Assembly: GCA_043758775.1 (NCBI GenBank) | Contig: JAYVMU010000026.1 | Coordinates: 1 to 64,000, forward strand | Reading direction: 5' to 3' | Source of the DNA: JACMMS01 sp043758775 | GTDB taxonomy: Bacteria > Pseudomonadota > Gammaproteobacteria > Burkholderiales > Methylophilaceae | Length of the DNA stretch: 64,000 nt | Shown: positions 6,732-16,156 of the stretch, in pieces | Layout: each line of letters starts with the position of its first letter | Numbering within the stretch: the first letter of the stretch is position 1 | The notes under the pieces: model-generated | Seen by the model: the letters and a program-made list of their open reading frames with translations, nothing else | Database searches by the model: none | Told to the model about the DNA's origin: nothing | Program-made: the position numbers and the translations under genes

Positions 6732-7397
6732 TTAAAAAACTTCCTCTTTAATTGTAGCGAATACCGCGTGAAACATGGGTTCTGTCAGTCTACGCGTTTG
6801 AGTATTGTAGCGACTACAATGATAACTATCATACAAAATTTGACCATTAGGCAACACATGGCGTGCGGCATGGGAAAATTTATAATTGCTTAGCTTTAAG
6901 CCATAGGTTTTCAACACAGCCGAATGTGGGACATTACCCAAAGCTAAAATAACACTATTATTTTGTAAACCCGCCAATTCTGCGGCTAAAAAATGGTTAC
7001 AGGTAGCAATTTCAATCGGCAATACTTTATTCTCTGGTGGTAAACATTTCACCGCATTGGTAATATGGCAGTTAATGAGTTTTAAATCATCGTCAGCTGA
7101 TAGTGATTGCGGCAAGCTGGCAAAACCATATTTGTACAGTGTTTCATACAATAAAATACCGGCATGATCACCGGTAAAAGGTCGGCCAGTTTGATTAGCA
7201 CCATGCATGCCGGGCGCTAATCCCACAATTAACAGCTTGGCATTTACATCACCAAACGGCGCTACTGGCTTGCAGTAGTAGCTTGGATATTTTGATTTAA
7301 CGTCATCTAAGAAACTAGCTAATCGTGGGCATTGCCTGCAATTACTATCAAACATTAAGTTAGATTCTAAATGACTGTTATACATTGCATAGTCCAA
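6732..7397 (-). CDS. uracil-DNA glycosylase family protein (family 5/UDGb-like)
   Basis: The protein would excise uracil or other deaminated bases from DNA. Motif A, GLAPGMHGANQTGRPFTGD, and a late motif, DSYHCSRYNTQT, resemble family 5 (UDGb) enzymes. Candidate iron-sulfur cysteines are CRQC near residues 20-23, one in AVKCLPPENK and one in ATCNHF. At 221 residues it has the usual length. The start is uncertain because Met1, Met5 and Met15 are all possible. It lies 5 bases after the CDF exporter gene. Specificity between uracil, hypoxanthine and xanthine cannot be told from sequence. Confidence 0.85.
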   Translation of the reverse strand: MDYAMYNSHLESNLMFDSNCRQCPRLASFLDDVKSKYPSYYCKPVAPFGDVNAKLLIVGLAPGMHGANQTGRPFTGDHAGILLYETLYKYGFASLPQSLSADDDLKLINCHITNAVKCLPPENKVLPIEIATCNHFLAAELAGLQNNSVILALGNVPHSAVLKTYGLKLSNYKFSHAARHVLPNGQILYDSYHCSRYNTQTRRLTEPMFHAVFATIKEEVF

Positions 7398-7402
7398 CCA
7401 CG

Positions 7403-8386
7403 TTAATGATGGTGATGATCTTGATCAGAATGGGAATGGTCGTGATTATGCTCGCCAGCATGATGATCATGCTCATGGTGACCATGATTTGCACGAGCCT
7501 GATGATTGTGTCCGCCGCAATCATCGGTTTCAACCTGCACAATGCTGTGGTCAATATCAAACTCGTGCTCGAGCATTTCATTGAGTTCATGCACGATTTT
7601 TTGGCTTGTACTTACCATTTGCTCGACAACCGTAATGTGACAGCTAGCGGCTATCAAGCCTGATGATACTGTCCATACGTGCAAATCATGCACACTTAAC
7701 ACGCCTGGCACATCACAAATCGCCTGTTCAACTTTTGCTAGATTCATGCCTACTGGCGCGGCCTCCAGCAAGATTTGTACAGATTCATGCAAGATTCCCC
7801 ACGAGCTCCACAATACAAGCAAAGCAAAAATAATCGACACAATCGGGTCAGCAATATATGCGCCTGTTAGCATAATAATCACACCTGCAATGACCACGCC
7901 TAATGAAGCAGCAGCGTCGCCCAGCATGTGCATGTAAGCGCTTTTGATATTTAAATCATTTTTTGCAGCGGCATGTAACCACCAGGCAATACCAGAATTC
8001 AATAATATGGCAGCCAGCGCCACCCAAATCATCGGACCGCTCTGCACATGCTCTGGCGCACGCAATCGAGCAATGGCCTCATAGAAAATAACACCTGCCA
8101 TCACCACCAAACCACCAGCGTTAACTAACGCCGCCAGAATTCCTGCACGATGGTAACCAAAAGTACGCTTACTATCCGCTGGTTTTTTAGCAACCCAAAT
8201 CGCATATGCAGATAATGCCAACGCCAAGGCATCCGCCAAATTATGTCCCGCATCTGACATCAACGCCAAGCTATTGGCACGATAGCCAATGATTGCTTCA
8301 ACTAGGCAAAACGCGAGTGTAATGCCAAAGGCAATCCGCATTTTGTTGCCTGAAATATCTCCACCGTGATGATGCGAACCCGACAT
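7403..8386 (-). CDS. cation diffusion facilitator metal exporter with His-rich tail
   Basis: This CDF transporter (ZitB/CzcD type) exports Zn2+ or similar divalent cations in exchange for protons. About six TM helices are present in 327 residues. The metal-site pairs are seen in SDAGHNLADAL (TM2) and HMLGDAA (TM5). A cytoplasmic domain follows. The last roughly 35 residues are extremely His/Asp-rich, ending DQDHHHH, and the N-terminus has SGSHHHGGD. The His-rich ends probably bind or sense metal. Transcription starts from the divergent region shared with rlmJ, which contains a strong palindrome. Confidence 0.93.
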   Translation of the reverse strand: MSGSHHHGGDISGNKMRIAFGITLAFCLVEAIIGYRANSLALMSDAGHNLADALALALSAYAIWVAKKPADSKRTFGYHRAGILAALVNAGGLVVMAGVIFYEAIARLRAPEHVQSGPMIWVALAAILLNSGIAWWLHAAAKNDLNIKSAYMHMLGDAAASLGVVIAGVIIMLTGAYIADPIVSIIFALLVLWSSWGILHESVQILLEAAPVGMNLAKVEQAICDVPGVLSVHDLHVWTVSSGLIAASCHITVVEQMVSTSQKIVHELNEMLEHEFDIDHSIVQVETDDCGGHNHQARANHGHHEHDHHAGEHNHDHSHSDQDHHHH

Positions 8387-8472
8387 GACGCCTTTCTTTC
8401 TTAAAATCTATTAAGATTTAAGTTAATTTGCTATGAGTTAAATTGCTCTATGTACATATACTGCAAAAAGTT

Positions 8473-8501
8473 AAACTAGATTTTAACTTATAATCTAGTT
8501 T
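8473..8501. promoter_or_regulatory. palindrome overlapping a -10 element, candidate operator
   Basis: AAACTAGATT (8473-8482) and its exact complement (8492-8501) flank a 9-base spacer in the gap between the metal exporter and rlmJ. A TATAAT at 8489-8494 lies inside it on the plus strand. A repressor bound here would block the promoter. The binding protein is not identifiable from the window. Confidence 0.45.
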
Positions 8502-8551
8502 GCACACATTTAAGTTACTCTCTATTTTGTCTATTATTTCCATCTATCCAT

Positions 8552-9397
8552 ATGCTTAGTTACCGCCACGCTTTCCACGCGGGCAACCATGCCGACGTAC
8601 TTAAACACTTTGTACTTGCCCAAGTATTGAGTTATTTTAACCAAAAAGATAAACCCTATTGGTATATTGATACGCATGCTGGTGCCGGCATGTATGCGCT
8701 GGATGCAGGCTATGCATTATATAATGCAGAATTTGCAACTGGCATTGCGCCGCTTATGGCGGCCAGCAGTCTGCCGCCAGCACTCACTGAATTTAGCCAA
8801 TTAATTCAAAGCATCAATATTGGAAATAAGCTAAATCTATACCCTGGTTCACCTGCTATCGCAGAACAGCTCATCCGTGCTGATGACAAAATGCGCTTAT
8901 TCGAATTGCATCCAAGTGACTGCAAGTTGTTGCTAGAAAACTTTAGCGGTCAAGGCCGTACCGTCAAAATTGAAATGCAAGATGGTTTTACGAGTATTAA
9001 AGCAATTTTACCGCCGCCCACCAAACGCGCAGCAGTGTTGATAGACCCACCGTATGAAGAAAAACACGATTACCAACGCGTGGTCACGTGCATTAAAGAA
9101 AGTCTGCAGCGTTTTGCTACTGGCACTTATATGGTGTGGTATCCACTATTACAGCGCAATGAACCGCTAGACATGGTAGATAAATTAAAGAAATTAAACT
9201 TTCCAAACTGGCTAGATGTCACACTCACGGTGCAGCGACCATCAGTAGAAGGTTTCGGTATGTTTGGCAGTGGCTTATTTATTATTAATCCACCGTGGAC
9301 GCTGCCAAACATACTGGATGACAATCTACCCACATTAGTTGATTTACTGGGGCAAGATGATGGCGCTGATTACCAGCTCACAAATCAAATTAGTTAA
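8552..9397 (+). CDS. rlmJ: 23S rRNA (adenine(2030)-N(6))-methyltransferase
   Basis: RlmJ methylates A2030 of 23S rRNA with S-adenosylmethionine. The N-terminus, MLSYRHAFHAGNHADVLKH, is the family hallmark. The amino-methyltransferase motif IDPPYEEKHDY lies near residues 163-173. At 281 residues the length is normal. The gene stands alone on the plus strand, divergent from the metal exporter. Confidence 0.95.
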   Translation: MLSYRHAFHAGNHADVLKHFVLAQVLSYFNQKDKPYWYIDTHAGAGMYALDAGYALYNAEFATGIAPLMAASSLPPALTEFSQLIQSINIGNKLNLYPGSPAIAEQLIRADDKMRLFELHPSDCKLLLENFSGQGRTVKIEMQDGFTSIKAILPPPTKRAAVLIDPPYEEKHDYQRVVTCIKESLQRFATGTYMVWYPLLQRNEPLDMVDKLKKLNFPNWLDVTLTVQRPSVEGFGMFGSGLFIINPPWTLPNILDDNLPTLVDLLGQDDGADYQLTNQIS

Positions 9398-9493
9398 TAA
9401 ACAAACCTTCAGTTAAGACCATGCAACCTCATTTGTGTCACTAACAATCACAATAATCCAGTGTGAATTAAGCACTAACAACTAGGAAAAAGT

Positions 9494-10042
9494 ATGCAAG
9501 ATAAAGTAGTCAAAAATAGCGGCACTTACCAATCAACAAATATGATGGGCAATGTTTTATTTGGTAGCCGCTGGCTACAACTGCCGCTTTATCTGGGTTT
9601 AATTGTGGCGCAAGGCGTATATGTATTTCATTTTGCAGTCGAACTATTGCACCTAATACAAAAAGCGCCTGATTTACATGAAGCAGATATCATGTTGATT
9701 GTATTGGGTTTAATTGACGTCGTGATGATTTCAAACTTACTGATTATGGTGATTGTCGGCGGTTACGAGACTTTTGTATCGCGCCTTAATCTGGAAGGCC
9801 ACCCGGATGAACCCGATTGGCTATCGCACGTTAATGCCAATTTGCTCAAGGTAAAACTGGCTACCGCGATTATCGGCATTTCGTCGATCCACTTACTCAA
9901 AACCTTTATCAATGCAGAAAACTTAACCGACAAAGTCTTGATGTGGCAAACCATTATTCATATGGCATTTGTCTTATCGGCTATATCAATCGCCTACATT
10001 GACAAATTAATGTCACATACTCCAGTTAATCAAGTTGAGTAA
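9494..10042 (+). CDS. YqhA/UPF0114 family membrane protein
   Basis: This 182-residue inner-membrane protein has about four hydrophobic segments. Features of the UPF0114 (TIGR00645) family are visible, notably FGSRWLQLPLYLGLI near the N-terminus, DVVMISNLLIMVIVGGYETF in the middle and HLLKTFI later. The family function is unknown. The ribosome site AGGAAAAAGT precedes the ATG. Confidence 0.9.
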   Translation: MQDKVVKNSGTYQSTNMMGNVLFGSRWLQLPLYLGLIVAQGVYVFHFAVELLHLIQKAPDLHEADIMLIVLGLIDVVMISNLLIMVIVGGYETFVSRLNLEGHPDEPDWLSHVNANLLKVKLATAIIGISSIHLLKTFINAENLTDKVLMWQTIIHMAFVLSAISIAYIDKLMSHTPVNQVE

Positions 10043-10063
10043 ATTGATTAATTAAAAGAGTTA

Positions 10064-11245
10064 CTAAATATCCACCAGTTTGCGACTAATCTGTGTATTG
10101 GTCGCATCCGTCACAATGGTAAAGTCATCCACACTCACGGTGTGCGCTTCCTCAGTTTCCACAATAACACGCCACTCGCCCGCTGCCAGATTTTGCTTAA
10201 ACGTATAACCCCTAAAGCCAGCCTGTCGCCCGCCATTCAAAACAAAACTGATACGGGAAGCGGTCACCCAGGCTTTACCTTGCTTATATTGCCAGCGATG
10301 ATATAAGCGCGTGTGCAAGCCCTGTGGTGCGAATATTGCCGTTACGCAATACACGCGCTCACCTGCCGCAATATGCACATCGTTAGAAAATAATCGCCAC
10401 GGCTGCCACCAAGGATAATCATCCACATTAATGCGGTAATCACCGGTAGTTTTGGTCAATGCTGTACCAACTTTGGCATCCAACTTCACCAATGGCACAG
10501 GTGGAATCACATCACAAAAATACGCCGTCATCAGCACACCCGCCACTAGCCACGTGGGAATTATAGAGGCAGAGAATTTACTACGATGCTGGCTAGCTTG
10601 CATCACATCGCCGTTAATGGAGCGTGCTGCAGACTTTGTTTGATGCGCTTTTATATAAAAGTAATGCGTCAATCCTGCGCCAGATAATGTACTAATAACA
10701 AACCAAACCCAGTGAATACTGCCAAGCAAACTTGGCAATAAAAAATTCAACAGTAAAATTGCACAGAAACCGAACATCGTCCAGGAGATGGTGCTCTTTT
10801 TATAATGATGCTCTAAAAACTCGTTACCCACCAAAATCGCGGCGAGTAACAACGACCAAATCAACGCATAAACATAACTAGAGCTTTTAAAATATAAAAT
10901 AAATAACGCACTTAACAAACTACCAAACAGAAATTGCAGTAGAAAATAAGGTACCGCGCCGCGCCAGTTTTTAGGCAAAATGCGTAACATCCAACCTTCA
11001 CTCAAATGCAAATGAAGTTGCTCGTGAGACTTCTCTGCATGATGTGCCAACCACCATAAAATGAGCGCAGCGGCTAATAAATAGCTAGTTAGAATAATCA
11101 AATCGCTCTGCTGCACTTGACGGCCAATGGTGAAAGCATCCCAAGCAAAACCGCCTAAAAAGAAGATGGCAGGAAAGTATTTACGAAAAGGAAAAGTAGT
11201 TAAGAACATTTTGATTAGATTGAATAGCTGCGCAAATAAACTCAA
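10064..11245 (-). CDS. DUF5924/DUF2914-type multi-TM membrane protein
   Basis: The first about 220 residues are mostly hydrophobic, with around seven TM segments. The remainder is probably extracytoplasmic and contains the DUF2914-like pattern CVTAIFAP, TRLYHRWQYKQGKAW, GFRGYTFKQ and GEWRVIVET. The family function is not established. It is converging with the upstream yqhA-type gene and has no operon partner. An N-terminal start within the first few codons is well supported by the hydrophobic onset. Confidence 0.75.
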   Translation of the reverse strand: MSLFAQLFNLIKMFLTTFPFRKYFPAIFFLGGFAWDAFTIGRQVQQSDLIILTSYLLAAALILWWLAHHAEKSHEQLHLHLSEGWMLRILPKNWRGAVPYFLLQFLFGSLLSALFILYFKSSSYVYALIWSLLLAAILVGNEFLEHHYKKSTISWTMFGFCAILLLNFLLPSLLGSIHWVWFVISTLSGAGLTHYFYIKAHQTKSAARSINGDVMQASQHRSKFSASIIPTWLVAGVLMTAYFCDVIPPVPLVKLDAKVGTALTKTTGDYRINVDDYPWWQPWRLFSNDVHIAAGERVYCVTAIFAPQGLHTRLYHRWQYKQGKAWVTASRISFVLNGGRQAGFRGYTFKQNLAAGEWRVIVETEEAHTVSVDDFTIVTDATNTQISRKLVDI

Positions 11246-11362
11246 GCTGGACAGGTTGTGAGATTAACACAAGGCAAAGTTTACTTTGTTATAGATAGAC
11301 CTATCACTAAGGTGATTAGCATGATAGCCCATAGAATCGCATATTCTAACCCAACCCATAAT

Positions 11363-11387
11363 AAAAAAGCCGCTGATGCGACTTTTT
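11363..11387 (-). terminator. rho-independent terminator of acnB
   Basis: On the minus strand AAAAGTCGC pairs with GCGGCTTTT across an ATCA loop, with one G-T wobble, and a T run follows. It lies about 25 bases after the acnB stop and ends the leftward metabolic gene block. Confidence 0.65.
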
Positions 11388-11412
11388 CAACTCATACTCT
11401 ACTCAGAAACAA

Positions 11413-13992
11413 TCAAACAACTTCTGCTATTGGAATCACTTTTTTCAGTTTATCCATAGAACCTTTATATTCTGTCATTTGATCAAAATTAAGGTATTTA
11501 TAAATCTCAACCGTGTTGCTCAATTTATCGCCCACCGTCTCCATATACTCCGCATGCGTTGGAATTCGGCCAAGTTTGGCACAAACCGCTGCTAACTCTG
11601 CCGAGCCCAAATAAACGCGCGCATCTTTACCCATGCGGTTATCAAAGTTGCGGGTACTGGTTGAGAATACCGTAGCTTTATCTGCTACTCGTGCTTGGTT
11701 ACCCATACATAAGCTACAGCCTGGCACTTCGGTGCGTGCACCAGCCACGCCAAATACTGAATACACGCCCTCATCACGCAATTGGCTTTCATCCATACGC
11801 GTTGGTGGTGCAATCCATAATCTGGTTGGTAGTGCACCAGAGCCTTCTAGCACTTTTGCCGCGGCGCGGTAATGACCGATATTGGTCATGCAACTACCAA
11901 TAAATACCTCGTCAACTTTATCCCCTTCAACTTGTGAAAGCGGTTTAATATCATCCGGGTCGTTCGGGCAAGCCAGCAATGGTTCGGTGATGGCATTTAA
12001 GTCAATTTCAATGATATGTGCATATTCGGCATCGGCATCGGGTTGTAATAACTCTGGCTTAGCTAACCATGCTTGCATAGCAGCAATACGGCGTTGCAAA
12101 GTACGCGCATCTTCATAACCATCATCAATCATGTTCTGCATCAATACAATATTTGAGCTTAAAAACTCAATCACGGGCGCTGTATCAAGATGCACCGTAC
12201 AACCATTGGCAGAGCGTTCGGCTGAGGCATCCGCAAACTCAAACGCCTGCTCCACTTTAAGGTTAGGCAAGCCTTCAATTTCCAAAATCCGACCGTTAAA
12301 TACGTTCTTTTTACCTTGTTTGCCGGTCGTCAATTCACCCACTTGAATCGCCGCATATGGAATCGCGTTCACTAAATCGCGCAAGGTAATACCGGGTTGC
12401 ATTTCACCTTTAAAGCGCACTAATACTGATTCTGGCATATCCAGCGGCATCGCCCCCATCGCCGCAGCAAACGCGACCAAACCTGAACCAGCGGGGAAAG
12501 AAATACCAATGGGAAAGCGTGTATGTGAGTCTCCGCCAGTACCTACAGTATCTGGCAGAATAAGACGATTCAGCCATGAGTGAATCACACCATCACCCGG
12601 ACGTAAACTGACACCACCACGACTGCTCATAAACTCTGGCAAGCTATGTTGCAGCTTGATATCGACTGGTTTTGGGTAAGCCGCAGTATGGCAGAAACTT
12701 TGCATCACCAAATCGCTACTGAAACCCAAACAAGCTAACTCTTTCAACTCATCACGCGTCATGCCGCCAGTCGTGTCTTGGCTACCAACTGTAGTCGCTT
12801 TAGGCTCACAATAGGCACCTGGGCGTACACCTGTGCCTTCTGGTAAACCACAGGCTCTCCCTACCATTTTTTGCGCAAGCGTGTAGCCTTTGCCGGTATC
12901 TTTCGGTGCGATTGGTTTAATAAATAAATCAGATGCTGATAAGCTTAGCTCGTTGCGTGCTTTAGTGGTTAAGCCACGACCAATAATCAATGGAATACGG
13001 CCACCAGCACGCACTTCATCCGGCATAGTGAGTGGCGCTAAATCAAATGTAGTAATGGTTTCACCCGCTGCATTGACCACTTTTCCCTCGAAAGGAAATA
13101 ACGTAATCACATCACCTGTTTGCATTTTTGAAACTTCACACTGGATAGGTAACGCGCCTGAATCCTCAGCCGTATTAAAGAAAATAGGCGCGATTTTTCC
13201 GCCCAAAATCACACCACCAGTGCGTTTATTGGGGATATTAGGAATGTCATCGCCCATGAACCATTGCAGTGAGTTAATCGCTGATTTACGTGATGAACCC
13301 GTACCCACCACATCGCCCACATAAGCTAGAGGCAGGCCTTTAGCTTTAAGTGTGTCAATTAACTTTAAACCTTCTGGCATTTTGTTAATCAACATGGCTT
13401 TAGCATGCAAAGGAATATCCGGGCGGCTCCATGCGTCTTGTGCTGGGCTTAAATCATCGGTATTGGTTTCGCCATCTACTTTAAAAACAATCAGTTTGAT
13501 TTCTTTAGCTAGCACAGGTTTATTGGTAAACCATTCCGCATTCGCCCATGATTGCATGAGTTTTTTAGCAGGCTCATTACCGCTCTTAGCTAACTCAGCC
13601 ACATCATGAAATGCATCGAACATCAAAATAGTATTAGATAACACCGCCGCAGCACTGGCTGCCATATTAGTGCTTAGCAAGCTGACTAAAGCTTGCACGT
13701 TGTAGCCACCCAACATAGTACCTAGCAGTTCCACGGCTGTTTGTGGTGTGATTAAAGGTGATGTAGCTGACCCTTTGGCTACATCGGCTAAAAAAGCAGC
13801 TTTTACGTATGCCGCTTGATCAACCCCTGCTGGGGTACGATTTTCTAGCAAATCGACCAACATTGGTGCATCGGTTGCAGTAGGATTTTTAAGCAACTCT
13901 ACCAATGAGGCAACTTGCTCAGCATTGAGTGGTAACGGTGGAAGGCCAAGCGCAGTGCGCTCTGCAACGTGTTGATGATAAGCAGCTAACAT
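11413..13992 (-). CDS. acnB: bifunctional aconitate hydratase 2 / 2-methylisocitrate dehydratase
   Basis: AcnB isomerizes citrate and isocitrate and can also hydrate 2-methylaconitate to 2-methylisocitrate. The 859-residue protein has the AcnB domain order: an N-terminal HEAT-like domain, then the swivel domain near residues 165-375, then the iron-sulfur catalytic domains. Cluster ligands are seen in [11 protein letters not shown] and CSLCMGNQ near the C-terminus. No AcnD/PrpF pair is present in the window, so AcnB probably serves both cycles beside PrpD. It is separated from the fumarase gene only by the EF-hand gene. Confidence 0.96.
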   Translation of the reverse strand: MLAAYHQHVAERTALGLPPLPLNAEQVASLVELLKNPTATDAPMLVDLLENRTPAGVDQAAYVKAAFLADVAKGSATSPLITPQTAVELLGTMLGGYNVQALVSLLSTNMAASAAAVLSNTILMFDAFHDVAELAKSGNEPAKKLMQSWANAEWFTNKPVLAKEIKLIVFKVDGETNTDDLSPAQDAWSRPDIPLHAKAMLINKMPEGLKLIDTLKAKGLPLAYVGDVVGTGSSRKSAINSLQWFMGDDIPNIPNKRTGGVILGGKIAPIFFNTAEDSGALPIQCEVSKMQTGDVITLFPFEGKVVNAAGETITTFDLAPLTMPDEVRAGGRIPLIIGRGLTTKARNELSLSASDLFIKPIAPKDTGKGYTLAQKMVGRACGLPEGTGVRPGAYCEPKATTVGSQDTTGGMTRDELKELACLGFSSDLVMQSFCHTAAYPKPVDIKLQHSLPEFMSSRGGVSLRPGDGVIHSWLNRLILPDTVGTGGDSHTRFPIGISFPAGSGLVAFAAAMGAMPLDMPESVLVRFKGEMQPGITLRDLVNAIPYAAIQVGELTTGKQGKKNVFNGRILEIEGLPNLKVEQAFEFADASAERSANGCTVHLDTAPVIEFLSSNIVLMQNMIDDGYEDARTLQRRIAAMQAWLAKPELLQPDADAEYAHIIEIDLNAITEPLLACPNDPDDIKPLSQVEGDKVDEVFIGSCMTNIGHYRAAAKVLEGSGALPTRLWIAPPTRMDESQLRDEGVYSVFGVAGARTEVPGCSLCMGNQARVADKATVFSTSTRNFDNRMGKDARVYLGSAELAAVCAKLGRIPTHAEYMETVGDKLSNTVEIYKYLNFDQMTEYKGSMDKLKKVIPIAEVV

Positions 13993-14181
13993 AATAAAAA
14001 CCTTTAAATTAAAACTTTTATGACAACTATTGAAGAATAGAAATGATTATACAGTGGCTAAACCACGCTTAAAAACCTATAAATAACATATCCTGAATTT
14101 AGGCACGTTGCTGATCTGCCCAAAAATACCCCTCGCCCTTAACATAAGGCGTTAAATCCAGTCAGATTTAATACAAAGTAT

Positions 14182-14490
14182 TTAATATAACGCTTTAGCA
14201 AACGGTGTAGTGCAGGATTTACCTTTAGCGGTAGACACCAAGAAATCCAACTCTTCTTTTTCGTAACCTTTACCGTGCATTTTTTCCAAGTAGGCACGCA
14301 CTTCCATCGCATCGGCGAAGCCATTTTTATCTGTGTCCATCAATGCAATATTTTCTTCTACCGTTAAGTAATCTCGCACTACCACTGTCGATGACAGGCT
14401 TTCTGCCTGTACTAAATCAGGCAAGAAAAAAAGCGACAGTAACAAAATAAATAATATGGAATGGAGTTTCATCACACTATTTTTTAACAT
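14182..14490 (-). CDS. exported single EF-hand protein (hypothetical)
   Basis: A signal peptide (hydrophobic LFILLLSLFFL, then VQAES) leads into a mature part of about 75 residues with one canonical EF-hand loop, DTDKNGFADAME, with Asp at 1 and 3, Asn at 5 and Glu at 12. I chose ATG 14490, which has GAGG five bases upstream, over the longer frame beginning at 14505. Ca2+ or a lanthanide could bind. Thr rather than Pro at loop position 2 argues against a lanmodulin. It sits between fumarase and acnB, an odd position for a periplasmic protein. The function is unknown. Confidence 0.7.
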   Translation of the reverse strand: MLKNSVMKLHSILFILLLSLFFLPDLVQAESLSSTVVVRDYLTVEENIALMDTDKNGFADAMEVRAYLEKMHGKGYEKEELDFLVSTAKGKSCTTPFAKALY

Positions 14491-14585
14491 ACTGGCCTCA
14501 ATCAAATCAGATTGTTTAAGTTTTGATTTTGCGCCTAATCAGCATTCATGTCTGTAATTACCATCACACATTTCATCATCAAACC

Positions 14586-16148
14586 CTATATGACTTTGAC
14601 CGCTATATTTGCCAGATGCTCTTGCGCGATACTTTGTTGTCCAATCTTTCCTTTCCACAACGCTGGCCCTGCCTGATGTACTGAAACTCCCGCAGAATCA
14701 ACTGCCACTGTTACTGGCATATCGTGTACTTCAAACTCATAGATGGCTTCCATACCCAAATCTTCGAACGCCAGCACTTTAGATGACTTAATCGCTTTAC
14801 TTACCAAATAAGCGGCACCACCTACAGCGGTAAGATACACTGAGCCATATTGTTTAATTTTTGCAATCGTGTCATCGCCGCGCTCTGCCTTACCTATCAT
14901 GCCGAGCAAGCCTGTTTTACTGAGCATCAACTCAGTGAATTTATCCATGCGCGTTGCCGTGGTTGGACCAGCAGGGCCAACGGCTTCATCACGCACCGGA
15001 TCAACCGGGCCAACGTAATAAATAAAACGATTCCTAAAATCGACTGGCAGCGGCTTACCTTCCGCGATATAAGTGGCAATGCGTTTATGCGCAGCATCAC
15101 GCCCTGTGAGCAATTTACCGCTCAACAATAAAGTTTGCCCCGGCTGCCATGCGTGAATATCAGCCTTGCTAATCATATCTAAATTCACACGTAAGGAATT
15201 TGCATTGGGCGTCCAATGCACACCTGTTTGATCTAAATTCGCCCAATCCGCTAAATCAGGCGGCGTTAATATGGCAGGGCCTGAGCCATCCAGTGCAAAA
15301 TGCACATGCCGTGTGGCAGCGCAGTTGGGTATTATCGCCACTGGCAATGAAGCAGCATGGGTAGGATAATCCAATATCTTCACATCAAGCACCGTCGTTA
15401 AACCGCCTAAGCCTTGCGCGCCGATACCTAATGCGTTTACTTTCTCATAAATCTCTAAGCGTAATTCTTCTAGCCTGTTTTGTGGACCGCGTGCTTTCAG
15501 TTCATGCATATCAATTGGCTGCATGAGTGACTCTTTCGCCAGTATCATGGCTTTTTCCGCGCTGCCACCTATGCCGATGCCTAACATTCCAGGCGGGCAC
15601 CAGCCTGCACCCATGGTCGGTACGGTTTCCAGTATCCAATCGACGATACTGTCATTTGGATTAAGCATTTCCAGCTTGGCTTTATTCTCGGAACCGCCGC
15701 CTTTTTCCGCTAGCGTTACTTCAACCTTATCACCGGCCACCATCGAAATATGAATCACCGCAGGCGTGTTATCTTTTGTATTTTTACGTAAGCCAGCAGG
15801 GTCGCTTACTATTGAAGCGCGTAGTTTATTATCAGGATACAAATAGGCGCGATGCACGCCTTCATTGACCATTTCATCAACGGTCAACTTGCTGTCAAAA
15901 TGCACATTCATACCAATTTTGACGAACACAATGACGATGCCTGTGTCTTGACAAATGGGGCGTTTACCCTCGGCACATAGTCGTGAGTTGGTGAGGATTT
16001 GCGCAATCGCATCTTTAGCCGCTGGTGATTGCTCCAGCGTATAAGCTGCGCCTAGCGCCTTAATATAATCAGCAGGGTGATAATAAGAAATGTATTGCAG
16101 CGCATCAGCGACGGATGCAATAAAATCTTCTTGTTTAATAACGGTCAT
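14586..16148 (-). CDS. fumA: class I (iron-sulfur) fumarate hydratase
   Basis: The enzyme hydrates fumarate to malate in the TCA and methylcitrate cycles. At 520 residues it is the FumA/B type, with alpha and beta parts fused. The three expected 4Fe-4S cysteines are visible: C66 in RPICQDTG, C184 in AGWCPPGM and C276 in PNCAATRH. Class I fumarases may also hydrate mesaconate, which fits the CoA-lyase genes nearby but is not shown here. The acyl-CoA ligase gene ends 8 bases upstream, so the two are co-transcribed. Confidence 0.95.
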   Translation of the reverse strand: MTVIKQEDFIASVADALQYISYYHPADYIKALGAAYTLEQSPAAKDAIAQILTNSRLCAEGKRPICQDTGIVIVFVKIGMNVHFDSKLTVDEMVNEGVHRAYLYPDNKLRASIVSDPAGLRKNTKDNTPAVIHISMVAGDKVEVTLAEKGGGSENKAKLEMLNPNDSIVDWILETVPTMGAGWCPPGMLGIGIGGSAEKAMILAKESLMQPIDMHELKARGPQNRLEELRLEIYEKVNALGIGAQGLGGLTTVLDVKILDYPTHAASLPVAIIPNCAATRHVHFALDGSGPAILTPPDLADWANLDQTGVHWTPNANSLRVNLDMISKADIHAWQPGQTLLLSGKLLTGRDAAHKRIATYIAEGKPLPVDFRNRFIYYVGPVDPVRDEAVGPAGPTTATRMDKFTELMLSKTGLLGMIGKAERGDDTIAKIKQYGSVYLTAVGGAAYLVSKAIKSSKVLAFEDLGMEAIYEFEVHDMPVTVAVDSAGVSVHQAGPALWKGKIGQQSIAQEHLANIAVKVI

Positions 16149-16156
16149 TGAAAAAT

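Noticed and set aside
7385..7663. 92-codon plus-strand frame rich in Met, Ile and Val
   Set aside because: It is the complement of the His/Asp-rich tail of the metal exporter; its composition arises from the antisense of His codons.
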